Source: Rheinheimera sp. MM224 (GTDB taxonomy: Bacteria > Pseudomonadota > Gammaproteobacteria > Enterobacterales > Alteromonadaceae). From it: a DNA stretch of 64,000 nucleotides. The DNA is taken from assembly GCF_947090785.1 (NCBI RefSeq), contig NZ_OX352320.1:4453001-4517000 (forward strand), given 5' to 3'. Below, in pieces: positions 1 through 10,026 of this stretch (position 1 is its first letter; every line of letters begins with the position of its first letter). The position numbers were made by a program, and so were the translations under genes. The notes under the pieces are model-generated. The model saw nothing but the letters and a program-made list of their open reading frames with translations, had not been told where the DNA came from and did not search any database.

Positions 1-693
1 TGTGATGGACCGAATTAACTGGTCATCACGAAATTTAATGCCTTCTGCCAAAGCTTCAGGAAAAGGACGCAGCGCTTCTTCACTCATCCAGGCTTCGACA
101 GGCGAGCCGCCCAGAGCATTATTTAAAATACCGATCGGCACGCCGTTATGCTGAAACAGGTCCCGACCAAAATAAAAGGCCAAAGCAGAGAAGTTATCTA
201 TGCTTTGTGGGCTGGCAGAAACCCATTCACCGCCGCTGAAATCCTGCTGTGGTGTTTTAAAATTGTATTCTTGCGGCACCTTAAACTGGCGGATAAGCGG
301 GTAGTTGGCGCTGGTTAAATCTTCTGGATACGCCTCAGCCACCCTGATCATTTCCAGTTCCATATTGGACTGGCCAGACGCCACCCAAACATCACCAAAA
401 TAAATATCTTTCAGCTCAATTAGGTTTCGGCCTTTAAAACTTAATTGATGTGGCCCACCGGCCTGCTGCGCTGGTAATTGCAGTATCCAGCGACCCTCTT
501 TTGTTTTGACCTGCCCTACTAACTGACCATTAAAACGCACTTCAACGGTTTCATCCGCGGCAGCCCAGCCCCACAGTGGAATGGCCGTATCACGCTGCAA
601 TACCATGCCTTCGCCAATCAACTTAGGCAGACGAATATCAGCGTGGGCCAAAGGGCTTAGCAGTAAAGCGGCGGTTAGTAAGAGTCTTAACAT
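1..693 (-). CDS. SASA-family (sialate O-acetylesterase-like) carbohydrate esterase, 3' end beyond window
   Basis: The reading frame is open from an ATG at 693 to the window edge (231 codons; the C-terminal half or more is missing). The first 18 residues form a signal peptide ending LAHA, so the enzyme is exported. A beta-sandwich-like stretch is followed near residue 110 by GQSNME, the nucleophile-serine block of SASA/GDSL-type acetylesterases. Family members remove O-acetyl groups from sialic acid or xylan. As last gene of a leftward operon with GH3 and GH43 enzymes and a sugar symporter, acetyl-xylan deacetylation is the likely job; that part is inference. The exact substrate cannot be read from the fragment. 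Confidence 0.8.
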   Translation of the reverse strand, partial: MLRLLLTAALLLSPLAHADIRLPKLIGEGMVLQRDTAIPLWGWAAADETVEVRFNGQLVGQVKTKEGRWILQLPAQQAGGPHQLSFKGRNLIELKDIYFGDVWVASGQSNMELEMIRVAEAYPEDLTSANYPLIRQFKVPQEYNFKTPQQDFSGGEWVSASPQSIDNFSALAFYFGRDLFQHNGVPIGILNNALGGSPVEAWMSEEALRPFPEALAEGIKFRDDQLIRSIT

Positions 694-732
694 AAAGCCT
701 ATCCCGTTAAACACATAGATTTCGTCGGACAT

Positions 733-758
733 AGGGTCAGAGCCAAGGCTCTGACCCT
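733..758. repeat. GGTCAG-type perfect palindrome
   Basis: AGGGTCAGAGCC, AA, GGCTCTGACCCT: 12-bp perfect arms with a 2-nt loop, between the GH3 lipoprotein stop codon and the esterase start. There is no T-tract on either strand, so it looks like a REP-type element rather than a terminator. It resembles the palindromes at 13131-13172 and 43879-43905. Confidence 0.7.
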
Positions 759-762
759 GATT

Positions 763-3375
763 TTAGTTACCGCATTGGCCCTGGCCTTCATTTTCTGCCA
801 GACGAACTTTAGCCAATTGCAGCTTTAAGCCTGCAGTTGCTTCCAGCACCAAAGGCTGGCTGATTTTGGTCAGATCAAAAGCGCTGTTGGCTTCAGTGAA
901 ACAGCGAAGTGGTATCTTCACACTGTTCCAGCCTTTGCCCGCCATACCGGCAAAATAACCACTGAAATCCAGAGTAGATTTACAGTTATCACCACACTGC
1001 ATCGCCAAACTGACTTTACCAGCAGTCATAGCAACCACCTGATATTCCAGCTCCAGCGTCATATCGCCATTGGCCTGACGACTTAGATCCAGCGCCACAC
1101 CCTGAGCATGGTTTAAAGCCACAGCTGCGTCTTTGTGGAAAGTCAGTAACACTGAGTCTTCCTGTTGTAATCTGTCTGTAGCTGCTGCTTCCAAAGCCCC
1201 ACCAGCAGATTTTTGCAGCGGTTCAGTCACTACTGTCACCTGACCCTTATCCAGCAATTGCAACTGCCATGGGTTGACCGCTTTACCCGCATGCAGATAA
1301 CGACTGAAGTTCAGCACCTGATCGGCGCTGATGCCAGACTCTTCGCTGAGCTTCGCCAGTTCCGTTTTGTCGCTGTACGTCAGGCCATAACCATAAGCAA
1401 ACTGTGGTTGATAATTTTTGTCACCCAGATTCAGCAACTCGCCCGTCGCTTTGGCTGGCCAGGAGAAGGACAACTTTCCCTGAAAATCATGACGGATTTC
1501 ACCTTCCGGCGAACGGATCAGCAGATCAGCCACTGCGCCACCTTCACTGCCAGGTAAAAAGGCGGCGACAAAAGCATCGGATTGATTCAGCTCAGGATTG
1601 ACCCACAAAGGCCGGCCTGACAAAAACACCGAAACCGTTGGAATACCCAGCGCTTTTAATTCAGTCAGAATTTGCAAAGCACGACCATCATCAAAAGCCA
1701 GATGACTGCGATCGCCAACAAATTCGGCATAAGGTTCTTCACCAAAGACCACAACGGCGACATCAGGTTTGTCAGTAAAGCGGCCATTTTCGCTCAGCTC
1801 TACTTTGCCACCACCAGTTTCTACCGCCTGTTTAATACCGGCATAAATGGATTCACCATTCGGGAAATCGGTATTTTTATTGCCAGAGCCTTGCCAGCTT
1901 AAGGTCCAGCCGCCACTTTGTTTGCCAATGTGGTCGGCACCATCGCCAGCTACTAACACCTTGCTACTGGTTTTGAGTGGCAGCAGTTGTTGGTTGTTTT
2001 TCAGCAATACCAATGACTTACGAGCCGCCTGACGTGCAATGGCTTTATGTTCAGTGCTGCCCAGTAATTCATAACGCCCAGCCAAAGGCCGCTCTGAAGG
2101 TTTCACCTGCTCAAACAAACCCATTTCGGCTTTGATCCGCAGCACCCGGGCAACGGCTTCATCCAGTCGTTCTGTAGAAATACGGCCGTCTTTCACCTGA
2201 GCCAACGTATTTTGATACAACTTTTCCCAGCTGTCCGGTGCCATAAACATATCCAGGCCACCCAACAATGAATTAGCGCAATCTGTTGGCGTACAACCTT
2301 TGACCTGACCATGACCATTCCAGTCGCCGACCACAAAACCGTCAAAGCCCATGCGGTTAACCAGCACGTCGTTCAGCATAGGACGGTAGCCGTGCATCTT
2401 TTCGCCAAACCAGCTGTTGTAAGACGCCATCACCACCCGGGCACCCGCTGCTATAGCTGTGTAATAAGGCGCGCCGTGGATATCACGCAATTGTGCTTCG
2501 GTATGCTGGTTGTCACCCTGATCTTTACCATCCACAGTGCCGCCATCGCCTAAAAAGTGTTTCACCGTCGCCAGCATATGCTGGCCTTTTAAGAAGTCTG
2601 CAGTGCCAGGAACGCCCTGAATACCTTGCAGAATATGAGGCGCATAAGAAGCCACCAGTTGTGGGTCTTCACCATAAGATTCATAAGTGCGACCCCAGCG
2701 GTCGTCCCTTACTACGGCAATAGTAGGAGCAAAGGTCCAGTCCAGACCTGTCACCTGCATTTCAGCTGCAGTGACGCGGCCAATTTCACGCATTAGCTCT
2801 GGTTCACGCATAGCGCCCAAACCTATGTTATGCGGAAAAATAGTCGCGCCTTTGACATTACTGTGACCATGCACAGCGTCTGTACCCCACATCACAGGGA
2901 TATAAGGCCGGCCATCACTGGTATCTGTACTGGCTTGCCAAAACGCATCGGCCAGTTCCAGCCAGGCTGCGGCGCCCGCTCTGTTATCGCGGCCAGGAGC
3001 TGAGTTACCGCCATTCAGTACAGACCCCAGATAATAATCCCGCACTTGTTTTGGCGTGACTGAGGCAATATCGGCCTGAATAATCTGCCCTACTTTTTGT
3101 TCAGGACTCATTTGTGCCAGCAAAGCTTTGATTTTGTCTTCTATCGCTTGAGTGCGCGCTATAGGCGGCTGTTGCAAAGGCCAGTTGGTTGGTGTGATCA
3201 CAGGTGTTTCAGCTGTACTTGGGCTGGCCGCTTGCTCCGGAACAGGTTCAGGCACCTGAACTGCGGGTTGACCACAACCAGTTAACACCAGACCACCAGC
3301 CAGAACTAACAACCCCTTACTCAGCTCTTTACGCTTACTTTTCTTTGCCACCGCTTTTGCCATTGCCTTCGCCAT
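763..3375 (-). CDS. GH3 exo-beta-glucanase / beta-glucosidase, lipoprotein
   Basis: This 870-residue glycoside hydrolase family 3 enzyme would release terminal beta-linked sugars (probably glucose from beta-1,4/1,3-glucans) outside the cytoplasm. The N-terminus is basic and Lys/Ala-rich, then hydrophobic, with lipobox LTGC (Cys34), so it is probably membrane anchored. The (beta/alpha)8 domain covers about residues 75-430 with nucleophile Asp351 in GFVVGDWNG; the alpha/beta sandwich follows to about 670, then a C-terminal beta domain of the kind seen in ExoP-type marine glucanases. GGAGGG lies 7 nt before the ATG, supporting this start. It follows the second GH3 gene by 45 nt in one operon. 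Whether glucan or xylan is preferred cannot be decided from sequence. Confidence 0.9.
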   Translation of the reverse strand: MAKAMAKAVAKKSKRKELSKGLLVLAGGLVLTGCGQPAVQVPEPVPEQAASPSTAETPVITPTNWPLQQPPIARTQAIEDKIKALLAQMSPEQKVGQIIQADIASVTPKQVRDYYLGSVLNGGNSAPGRDNRAGAAAWLELADAFWQASTDTSDGRPYIPVMWGTDAVHGHSNVKGATIFPHNIGLGAMREPELMREIGRVTAAEMQVTGLDWTFAPTIAVVRDDRWGRTYESYGEDPQLVASYAPHILQGIQGVPGTADFLKGQHMLATVKHFLGDGGTVDGKDQGDNQHTEAQLRDIHGAPYYTAIAAGARVVMASYNSWFGEKMHGYRPMLNDVLVNRMGFDGFVVGDWNGHGQVKGCTPTDCANSLLGGLDMFMAPDSWEKLYQNTLAQVKDGRISTERLDEAVARVLRIKAEMGLFEQVKPSERPLAGRYELLGSTEHKAIARQAARKSLVLLKNNQQLLPLKTSSKVLVAGDGADHIGKQSGGWTLSWQGSGNKNTDFPNGESIYAGIKQAVETGGGKVELSENGRFTDKPDVAVVVFGEEPYAEFVGDRSHLAFDDGRALQILTELKALGIPTVSVFLSGRPLWVNPELNQSDAFVAAFLPGSEGGAVADLLIRSPEGEIRHDFQGKLSFSWPAKATGELLNLGDKNYQPQFAYGYGLTYSDKTELAKLSEESGISADQVLNFSRYLHAGKAVNPWQLQLLDKGQVTVVTEPLQKSAGGALEAAATDRLQQEDSVLLTFHKDAAVALNHAQGVALDLSRQANGDMTLELEYQVVAMTAGKVSLAMQCGDNCKSTLDFSGYFAGMAGKGWNSVKIPLRCFTEANSAFDLTKISQPLVLEATAGLKLQLAKVRLAENEGQGQCGN

Positions 3376-3420
3376 TCAAACGCCCTCCAAACCTTTTACT
3401 CGAAGTCAGCCCAAGGGCCG

Positions 3421-5877
3421 TTATTCTGGGATGATCCGTGCCAGGCTTAAATAAGCCTTATTGGCACCGACCTCTGTGATGTCACCTTTGATAATAAAAC
3501 TGCCATTCAGACGGATATCTGCTGAAGAGCTGCCAAGCATCAGTTTGATTTCACCGGGTTCAACCACCCAGTTCATCTGCTGATCAAAAAATGCGAACAG
3601 GTTCACCGGCAAGTTAAATTCAACCTTTGCCTGTTGGCCTGCTTTGAGTGGTACACGTAAAAAGCCTTTTAACTGTTTTACAGGACGGGTTACGCTGGCC
3701 GCAGGGTCCTGAATATACAGCTGCACAACTTCGGTGGCATCAAATTGACCGCTATTGCGAATCGTCATACTGACAGTCACTTCGCCATTGGCTTTAGCTT
3801 TGCTTTCATCAATCTTCAGATCGCTGTAATCAAAGCTGCTGTAACTCAGGCCATGACCAAAAGCGTATAAAGGGCTGATATCGTCGAACAGATAACCCCG
3901 TTTGGCGGAAATTTTATGGTTGTAATAACTCGGAATATGGCCAGCACTACGAGGAAAAGTCAGAGGTAATTTGCCGGAAGGGCTTACATCGCCAAACAAC
4001 ACATTAGCTAAAGCTGAGCCGGTTTCCTGCCCCAGATACCAGGCTTCGATAATAGCCGGCATAGACAATGCCAGTTCGCCTAAAGCCAAAGGCCGGCCAT
4101 TGGTGAGCACCAGCACCAGCGGTTTACCTGTCGCCAAAATAGCTTTAGCTAACTCCAGCTGATTACCGACTAAATCTAAACTGCTGCGATCACCTAAATG
4201 CGTGTCAGCCCAGGCTTCACGCGACAAGCCTTCGTTTTCGCCCAACACTAACACCACAGCATCAGAATTTTTCGCCAGAGTCACAGCTTGCTCTAACAAA
4301 CCTTTGCGATCATTCTCGTCGGTTAAAGCTATATCGTCATAATTCCAGCGTTGCATCGAATAAGTGCCGGCGGCTTTACTGCGCTGTGCTATATCACTGG
4401 TGACAAAAGCAGCCTGTTTAGCTGGTGTTTGGGTTAAGGCCTTAGTGAGTTTGGTGCCTGCAGCAAATTCCACTTTGGCTTTACCTTGCAGCTTGTGCCG
4501 TAAACCATCGACAATACTGACAGTCTGGCGCGGAATGCTACTGTAACCACCTAACAAGACTTCATCAGCATGAGGACCAATTACCGCCAGTTGTTTGATC
4601 TTGTCAGCTTTTAGCGGCAAAGTACCGTCGTTTTTCAACAGTACCATCGACTTTTCAGCCACCTGACGGGCAAAAGCACGATCTGAATCAGCGCCCACAA
4701 TCCCATTGGCTTTTGTTGCATCCACATAAGGTTGTTCAAACAAACCTAACCTGAATTTCAGCGCCAATACCCGCCGTACTGCTTTGTCGATTGCGGCTTC
4801 ATCCAGCTGGCCTGATTTCACTAAGGCGGTTAAATGTGGAAAGGTTTTGGGATCCGGAGTTTCCATATCCACACCAGCTAACAACGCTGCTTTGCCTGCT
4901 GCCGCTTCGCTGCCGTATAAACCATGCCTGCTGCTGAGCTCTTCAATGGCAAAATAGTCACTAACAATAACGCCGTTAAAGCCCCATTGCTGGCGCACTA
5001 TATCTTCGAGCAAGGGCTTATTAACGTGAGATGGAATACCGTCAATTTCGTTGTAAGATGCCATAATACTGCTGGCATGCGCCAACTTTACCGCAGCTTC
5101 AAAAGGCGGTAAAAAAACTTCATGTAATTCACGTTCACCAATAAAAGCCGGCGCTATATTCACCCCTGCAGCTGGCTGACCATGTCCTGTCAGATGTTTT
5201 AAGGTGGCGACAACTTTATCTGCGGCAAAAGGGCCTGCTTTCCCTGTTTTACCCTGAAAACCTTGCACTGCGGCCACACCCATGGCCGACATCAGGTAAG
5301 GATCTTCACCCATGGTTTCTTCTATCCGGCCCCAGCGTGGGTCACGGGCTATATCCAGCACAGGAGTTAAAGCCCAATGTGAACCAGTAGCGCGCATTTC
5401 ACGAGCGGTCAGCGCATAGACATCATGCATATCTTGTGGTGACCAGCTGCTGGCAAGGGCTATCGCCTGCGGAAAACTGGTGGCGTCAAAAGCGGCATAA
5501 CCATGCAAAGCTTCTTCATGCATCATGGCCGGAATACCCAAACGAGTGTTTTCCTTTAACCAGCGCTGCAGCGCATTGTTAAATTCTGCCGTTTGCTGCG
5601 GGGTTTTAAACTCGCTGGGGCGGCCTATATGACCAATACCCAGTGGTATCAATTCTTTGGCCTTTTCCGGTAAAAACTGCAGTTCTTTATCTTCCAGAGT
5701 GCGACGTTTTTGCCAGACGGTTTGCAGCTGAGCGACTTTTTCTTCCAGCGTCATCCGGGACAATAAATCATCCACCCGCTGCTCTGTTGGCAAACTGGCA
5801 TTTTGATAGGGCTGCTGAGCTGAAGCCGCAAAAGCGACTCCTAAACCCAGCACCGCAGAGAGAAGTTGTTTGCCCAC
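3421..5877 (-). CDS. GH3 beta-xylosidase / beta-glucosidase (BglX-like), periplasmic
   Basis: An 818-residue GH3 enzyme. The start is GTG at 5877, chosen because AGGAGG lies 5 nt upstream. The signal peptide ends ASA/QQ (cleavage after residue 20). The barrel domain carries RDPRWGR and the nucleophile Asp307 in GVIVSDYFA; the second domain and a C-terminal fibronectin-III-like domain (about residues 690-790) complete the usual BglX layout. It should trim xylo- or gluco-oligosaccharides in the periplasm. It lies 24 nt after the GH43 gene and 45 nt before the lipoprotein GH3 gene, so all are probably co-transcribed. Xylosidase activity is inferred from context; BglX-type enzymes vary in specificity. 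Confidence 0.9.
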   Translation of the reverse strand: MGKQLLSAVLGLGVAFAASAQQPYQNASLPTEQRVDDLLSRMTLEEKVAQLQTVWQKRRTLEDKELQFLPEKAKELIPLGIGHIGRPSEFKTPQQTAEFNNALQRWLKENTRLGIPAMMHEEALHGYAAFDATSFPQAIALASSWSPQDMHDVYALTAREMRATGSHWALTPVLDIARDPRWGRIEETMGEDPYLMSAMGVAAVQGFQGKTGKAGPFAADKVVATLKHLTGHGQPAAGVNIAPAFIGERELHEVFLPPFEAAVKLAHASSIMASYNEIDGIPSHVNKPLLEDIVRQQWGFNGVIVSDYFAIEELSSRHGLYGSEAAAGKAALLAGVDMETPDPKTFPHLTALVKSGQLDEAAIDKAVRRVLALKFRLGLFEQPYVDATKANGIVGADSDRAFARQVAEKSMVLLKNDGTLPLKADKIKQLAVIGPHADEVLLGGYSSIPRQTVSIVDGLRHKLQGKAKVEFAAGTKLTKALTQTPAKQAAFVTSDIAQRSKAAGTYSMQRWNYDDIALTDENDRKGLLEQAVTLAKNSDAVVLVLGENEGLSREAWADTHLGDRSSLDLVGNQLELAKAILATGKPLVLVLTNGRPLALGELALSMPAIIEAWYLGQETGSALANVLFGDVSPSGKLPLTFPRSAGHIPSYYNHKISAKRGYLFDDISPLYAFGHGLSYSSFDYSDLKIDESKAKANGEVTVSMTIRNSGQFDATEVVQLYIQDPAASVTRPVKQLKGFLRVPLKAGQQAKVEFNLPVNLFAFFDQQMNWVVEPGEIKLMLGSSSADIRLNGSFIIKGDITEVGANKAYLSLARIIPE

Positions 5878-5901
5878 TAGAGCCTCCTGTGAAATACCTG
5901 A

Positions 5902-6903
5902 TTAATCCCTGTAGGGCTTTAACGTCTCGATCTTGCCGTCTGCGTCATACTGAATTTCCGCCATTTTTACTGAACGTAAATGAGTGACGCCTTCGGACAA
6001 AATAGAGTCGTGGTAAAACAGATACCACTTACCTTCAAATTCACAGATGGAATGGTGAGTGGTCCAGCCGACCACTGGCTCCAGAATCCGGCCCTGATAG
6101 GTAAAAGGTCCGTACGGGTTATCGCCTGTGGCATAACATAAAAAGTGCGTATCGCCTGTGGAGTAAGAGAAGTAGTATTTGCCCTGGTATTTATGCAACC
6201 AGGAGGCTTCAAAAAAGCGTCTGTCTGTATCGCCCGCCAATAGCAGCTGACCTTGTTCATCCAAAATCAGCACTTCACGCGGCGCTTCAGCAAATTCCAG
6301 CATATCGTCGCGTAATTTCGCTACTTTTGGCCCTAAAGCTGGCTCAGCGGCTGTGGGTTCTGCGTTGTCAGCGCTGTACTCATTGTTTCGGTAGTTTTGT
6401 AACTGACCACCCCAAATACCGCCAAAATACATATAAAAACTGCCGTCATCGTCTTCAAACACGGCAGGGTCTATTGAATAACTGCCTTCAATAGCTTTTG
6501 GCTGAGCCTTAAAAGGCCCTACAGGCGAGTCGGCCACAGCCACACCAATCTGGAAAATGCCGTCTGGCTTTTTGGCTGGAAAATAAAAGTAGTAGCGGCC
6601 ATCTTTTCTGGCCGCATCCGGTGCCCACATCTGACGTTCTGCCCATGGCACATCTTTGATATGCAAAGCTACACCATGATCTACAGCAGGGCTGTCGGGG
6701 CTATCCAGCGACAATACATGGTAATCCTGCATACCAAAGTGATCACCATTGTCGTTAAAGGGGATACCAGCCTCGATATCGTGTGACGGATAAATATAAA
6801 TGCGACCATCAAACACATGGGCCGAAGGGTCGGCTGTATAAATGTGCTCCACCAAAGGCTGAGAAATAGCTTTGGCTTTCAGCACTTTTAAATCGTCTGA
6901 CAT
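5902..6903 (-). CDS. GH43 arabinofuranosidase/beta-xylosidase, cytoplasmic
   Basis: A 333-residue single-domain GH43 five-bladed propeller enzyme. The three catalytic positions are visible: base Asp25 (YTADPSAHV), pKa modulator Asp145 (YSIDPAVFEDDDG) and acid Glu232 (RRFFEASWLHKY). No signal peptide is present, so it acts in the cytoplasm, unlike the other hydrolases of this locus. GGAG lies 8 nt before the ATG. It sits 5 nt downstream of the symporter gene, which suggests it cleaves an oligosaccharide brought in by that transporter. GH43 covers beta-xylosidases, alpha-L-arabinofuranosidases and arabinanases; I cannot separate the first two here. Confidence 0.9.
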   Translation of the reverse strand: MSDDLKVLKAKAISQPLVEHIYTADPSAHVFDGRIYIYPSHDIEAGIPFNDNGDHFGMQDYHVLSLDSPDSPAVDHGVALHIKDVPWAERQMWAPDAARKDGRYYFYFPAKKPDGIFQIGVAVADSPVGPFKAQPKAIEGSYSIDPAVFEDDDGSFYMYFGGIWGGQLQNYRNNEYSADNAEPTAAEPALGPKVAKLRDDMLEFAEAPREVLILDEQGQLLLAGDTDRRFFEASWLHKYQGKYYFSYSTGDTHFLCYATGDNPYGPFTYQGRILEPVVGWTTHHSICEFEGKWYLFYHDSILSEGVTHLRSVKMAEIQYDADGKIETLKPYRD

Positions 6904-6908
6904 AACTG

Positions 6909-8396
6909 TTACTCCGCTTGTGCTAAACCAGCAGCAGCGCGACGTTCGTTCAGCTCCTGCTCTATCTGGCTTTCTTTGTGTTTGTTAATTTCATAGAGGC
7001 AAACGCAGGCCACACCCATCAGGAAAGGTATTGACGCAAACAGGCTGACCGATAATTTAATGCCGTTAATAGTGTCTGGTGCCTGAGCCGCCAGCTGAGC
7101 ATCGTAGCCAAAGTGAGCCAGAATACCGGCCACCAAAGCACCACCTATGCTCAGGCCCAGTTTCAGGCCAAAAATCATCGCAGAGAAAATAATAGCGGTA
7201 GCGCGACGATGGTTTTTCCATTCGGAATAATCTGCCACATCAGCAATCATGGCCCACAGTAACGGAATAGTGATGCCGTAGAAAAAGCCATGCAAAAGCT
7301 GAGAGGAAAACACCAGACCTATGGCATCAGCAGGGAACAGGTAAAACGCCATCACAAATAAAGTGGAGATAAAAAGCGCTACAGCAAACACATCCCTTTT
7401 ACCAAAACGATCGGCCAGAGGTTTAGAAAAACCTATGCCGATAATCATGCAGATAATGCCACCGGCATTAAATAAGCTGAAACCTGAAGTAGCAGCATCT
7501 TTAGGCCAAAGGAATTCGCTCAGCCCCATGCCGGTCAACATAGAATTTAAACCAACAATAAAAGCGTTAAAGCCAATATCTTCCAGAAATACAGCAACTT
7601 CTTGTTCATTCAGATAGTTTTCGAAGTAAAAAATATACATGCCACCTTTCAGCGCCAGGGTAATAAACACCAGCACGGTCAGCACCAGCATAATAACCCA
7701 GGGCCGGTTTTTCAGCAGGTCACCAATGTCCTGACGAATAGTTGAACTTTGCGCGCTGCAGGTCAAAACCCGCTCTTTGGTGGTGATAAAAGTAATAAGG
7801 AAAAACACAATACCGACACAAGCAAACAGCGTCATGGTGTTTTCAAAACCTACAGCTTTATCACCATCGCCCAGAATCAGTACCAGCGGTAACAACAAGG
7901 CCTGAATAATAAATTGCGCCACCATCACGGCAACAAAACGGTAAGCCGACAAACTGTTACGGTCAGCCATATTGCCGGTCAGCACACCACTTAAGGCTGA
8001 ATACGGCAGGTTATTGGCTGAATACACCAGCACCAGCACCACATAAGTAATAAAAGCGTAAGCAATTTTACCTTCAGGACTGAAATCAGGTGTGCTGAAA
8101 GCTAACAACGCAATGATGCCAAAAGGAATAGAGGTCCAGAGGATCCAGGGTCTGAACTTGCCCCAACGGGTTTGAGTCCGGTCGGCGATAATGCCCATAA
8201 TGGGGTTAAAACAGGCGCCAATTAAGCCGCCGGTAAAAATAATAGTAGCCGCGGCGCCCGGTGGGATCTGGTAAACATCTGTGTAGAAAAAAGCCAAAAA
8301 GGTCATCAGGGTTTGGAAAATCAAATTGGCCGCCAAATCCCCGAGGCTATAACCGATTTTTTCGGTGACCGATAATTTTTGTACTTCTGTTTGCAT
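6909..8396 (-). CDS. GPH-family sugar:cation symporter (XynB/MelB-like)
   Basis: A 495-residue inner-membrane protein with about 12 hydrophobic segments. The N-terminal block GYSLGDLAANLIFQ and the loop ADRTQTRWGKFRPW are typical of the glycoside-pentoside-hexuronide:cation symporter family. A central insertion of about 40 residues (EDIGFNAFIVGLNSML region) matches the longer oligosaccharide-type members. It probably imports xylo-oligosaccharides or a xyloside with Na+ or H+. It is first gene of the leftward operon with GH43, two GH3 genes and the esterase. It shares a 213-bp divergent promoter region with the XylE-like porter, where a 12-bp motif also found at xylB/xylR lies. Confidence 0.9.
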   Translation of the reverse strand: MQTEVQKLSVTEKIGYSLGDLAANLIFQTLMTFLAFFYTDVYQIPPGAAATIIFTGGLIGACFNPIMGIIADRTQTRWGKFRPWILWTSIPFGIIALLAFSTPDFSPEGKIAYAFITYVVLVLVYSANNLPYSALSGVLTGNMADRNSLSAYRFVAVMVAQFIIQALLLPLVLILGDGDKAVGFENTMTLFACVGIVFFLITFITTKERVLTCSAQSSTIRQDIGDLLKNRPWVIMLVLTVLVFITLALKGGMYIFYFENYLNEQEVAVFLEDIGFNAFIVGLNSMLTGMGLSEFLWPKDAATSGFSLFNAGGIICMIIGIGFSKPLADRFGKRDVFAVALFISTLFVMAFYLFPADAIGLVFSSQLLHGFFYGITIPLLWAMIADVADYSEWKNHRRATAIIFSAMIFGLKLGLSIGGALVAGILAHFGYDAQLAAQAPDTINGIKLSVSLFASIPFLMGVACVCLYEINKHKESQIEQELNERRAAAGLAQAE

Positions 8397-8443
8397 ATCA
8401 ATTCGCCTGTTGCTGTTTTACGCCCGCTGCAAGCCGGCTGTTT

Positions 8444-8522
8444 TTATGATTTTTTCTGACCTTAACATACATTGAGAGTTACTAAAGTGGACTAACGGAA
8501 TGTACTGAAAGAATTATGATTT
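8444..8522. promoter_or_regulatory. candidate XylR-type operator / promoter between the two transporter genes
   Basis: TTATGATTT occurs at 8444-8452, and the longer GAATTATGATTT at 8511-8522. The identical 12-mer occurs at 17076-17087 in the xylB-xylR gap. Read on the minus strand it contains CATAAT, which could also simply be a -10 element for the symporter operon. XylR binding is inference. Confidence 0.4.
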
Positions 8523-8609
8523 TTAACAAGCTGGCTGTATTTCCGTCAAACAGAACTTATGCTCAGGCTATGCGCTAAGTCTTTGCGCGAACCGACAGGA
8601 GTTATTATT

Positions 8610-10025
8610 TTGCAGCACAGCAACGAGCCAGCAGTTTCAGAGGACAACAAGGTCTTTATTTTGTTTATTAGCTTAGTCGCCACCATAGGCGGCTTTTTAT
8701 TTGGGTTTGACAGCGGTGTGATCAACGGCACTGTCGATGGCCTGCAACAAGCCTTTAATTCACAGAGTGTCGGTACTGGTTTTAATGTCGCCAGTATGCT
8801 GCTGGGCTGCGCTGTAGGTGCATTTTTTGCCGGGCGATTGGCCGATATCAGTGGCCGCAAAACCATCTTACTCATCTCAGCCGTATTTTTTATTGTCAGC
8901 GCCTGGGGTTCAGGCGTTGCCGAAGGATCCTTTGAGTTTGTTATTTACCGCATTTTAGGTGGCTTAGCTGTAGGTGCTGCCTCTGTGATTACTCCAGCTT
9001 ATATTTGTGAAGTAGCTCCGGCCCGTTACCGTGGCATGCTAACCACTTTGCAGCAAATCGCCATCATCTTTGGTCTTTTTATGGCTTTTGTCAGCAACTA
9101 CTTACTAGCCGAATATGCAGGCGCTTCCACTGCGGCACTTTGGTTTGATTTCGCCGCCTGGCGCTGGATGTTCTGGATGGAACTTTTCCCGGCCATATTG
9201 TTTTTATTCATGCTGTTTTTTATTCCTGAAAGCCCACGTTTTCTGGTGTTAAAAGGCAGCAATGAAGCCGCAGCTGCAGTACTGACCCGCTTGTATGGCA
9301 GCGATGCCGCGACCCGCAAACTCGCCGAAATTCAGCAATCTTTATCTGCAGATCATCAACCCAGACTGACTGATTTATTAAGCAGCCAAACAGGCAAAGT
9401 GCGCAAAATTGTTTGGGTAGGTATTGGCCTCGCCAGCTTCCAGCAATTGGTCGGCATTAACGTGGTGTTTTATTACGGTGCTGTGCTCTGGCAAGCGGTT
9501 GGGTTTTCTGAATCTGACGCTTTACTGATTAACGTCATTAGCGGTGGTTTAAGTATTGCGGCTTGTGTCATTACCTTGCTGATTATCGACAAAGTGGGCC
9601 GTAAACCTCTGCTGCAATGGGGTTCAATTGGTATGGCCGTGACTCTGGGTTTGATGGTGCTTTGTTTTGCCAATGCAGGTCAGGACGAAAACGGCAATCT
9701 GTTGTTAGGTGACTGGGGACAGGTGGCTTTAATCAGCGCTAACGCTTATGTGTTCTTTTTTAATATGTCCTGGGGCCCTGTGATGTGGGTGATGTTAGGC
9801 GAAATGTTCCCGAATCAAATTCGTGGTTTAGGCCTTGCGGTCAGCGGTTTAGCACAGTGGAGCTGTAACTTCCTGATCACTATGACATTCCCTTTGCTGC
9901 TGGCCGGTATTGGCCTGGCCGGAACTTATGGTCTTTATACCCTGGGCGCTGCTTTTTCTATCCTCTTTGTGATCAAGATGGTGCATGAGACCAAGGGGAC
10001 AGAATTAGAAGATATGCAGGGCTAA
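8610..10025 (+). CDS. MFS sugar porter, XylE-like D-xylose:H+ symporter
   Basis: I place the start at TTG 8610 (471 residues), where AGGAG ends a few nt upstream and the N-terminus then aligns in style with E. coli XylE (LVATIGGFLFGFDSGVINGT). The frame is open further upstream to 8559, but that extension is hydrophilic and unlike the family. Sugar-porter signatures are GRLADISGRK, PESPRFLV, QQLVGINVVFYYG and a final HETKGTELEDM. Twelve membrane segments are expected. It probably imports free xylose, since xylA, xylB and xylR are nearby. It is transcribed divergently from the GPH operon, and aldose epimerase and GH10 genes follow on the same strand. Confidence 0.9.
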   Translation: MQHSNEPAVSEDNKVFILFISLVATIGGFLFGFDSGVINGTVDGLQQAFNSQSVGTGFNVASMLLGCAVGAFFAGRLADISGRKTILLISAVFFIVSAWGSGVAEGSFEFVIYRILGGLAVGAASVITPAYICEVAPARYRGMLTTLQQIAIIFGLFMAFVSNYLLAEYAGASTAALWFDFAAWRWMFWMELFPAILFLFMLFFIPESPRFLVLKGSNEAAAAVLTRLYGSDAATRKLAEIQQSLSADHQPRLTDLLSSQTGKVRKIVWVGIGLASFQQLVGINVVFYYGAVLWQAVGFSESDALLINVISGGLSIAACVITLLIIDKVGRKPLLQWGSIGMAVTLGLMVLCFANAGQDENGNLLLGDWGQVALISANAYVFFFNMSWGPVMWVMLGEMFPNQIRGLGLAVSGLAQWSCNFLITMTFPLLLAGIGLAGTYGLYTLGAAFSILFVIKMVHETKGTELEDMQG

Positions 10026-10026
10026 A

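Noticed and set aside
733-758. Rho-independent terminator after the GH3 gene
   Set aside because: Strong hairpin but no T-tract; better explained as one of the GGTCAG palindromes.
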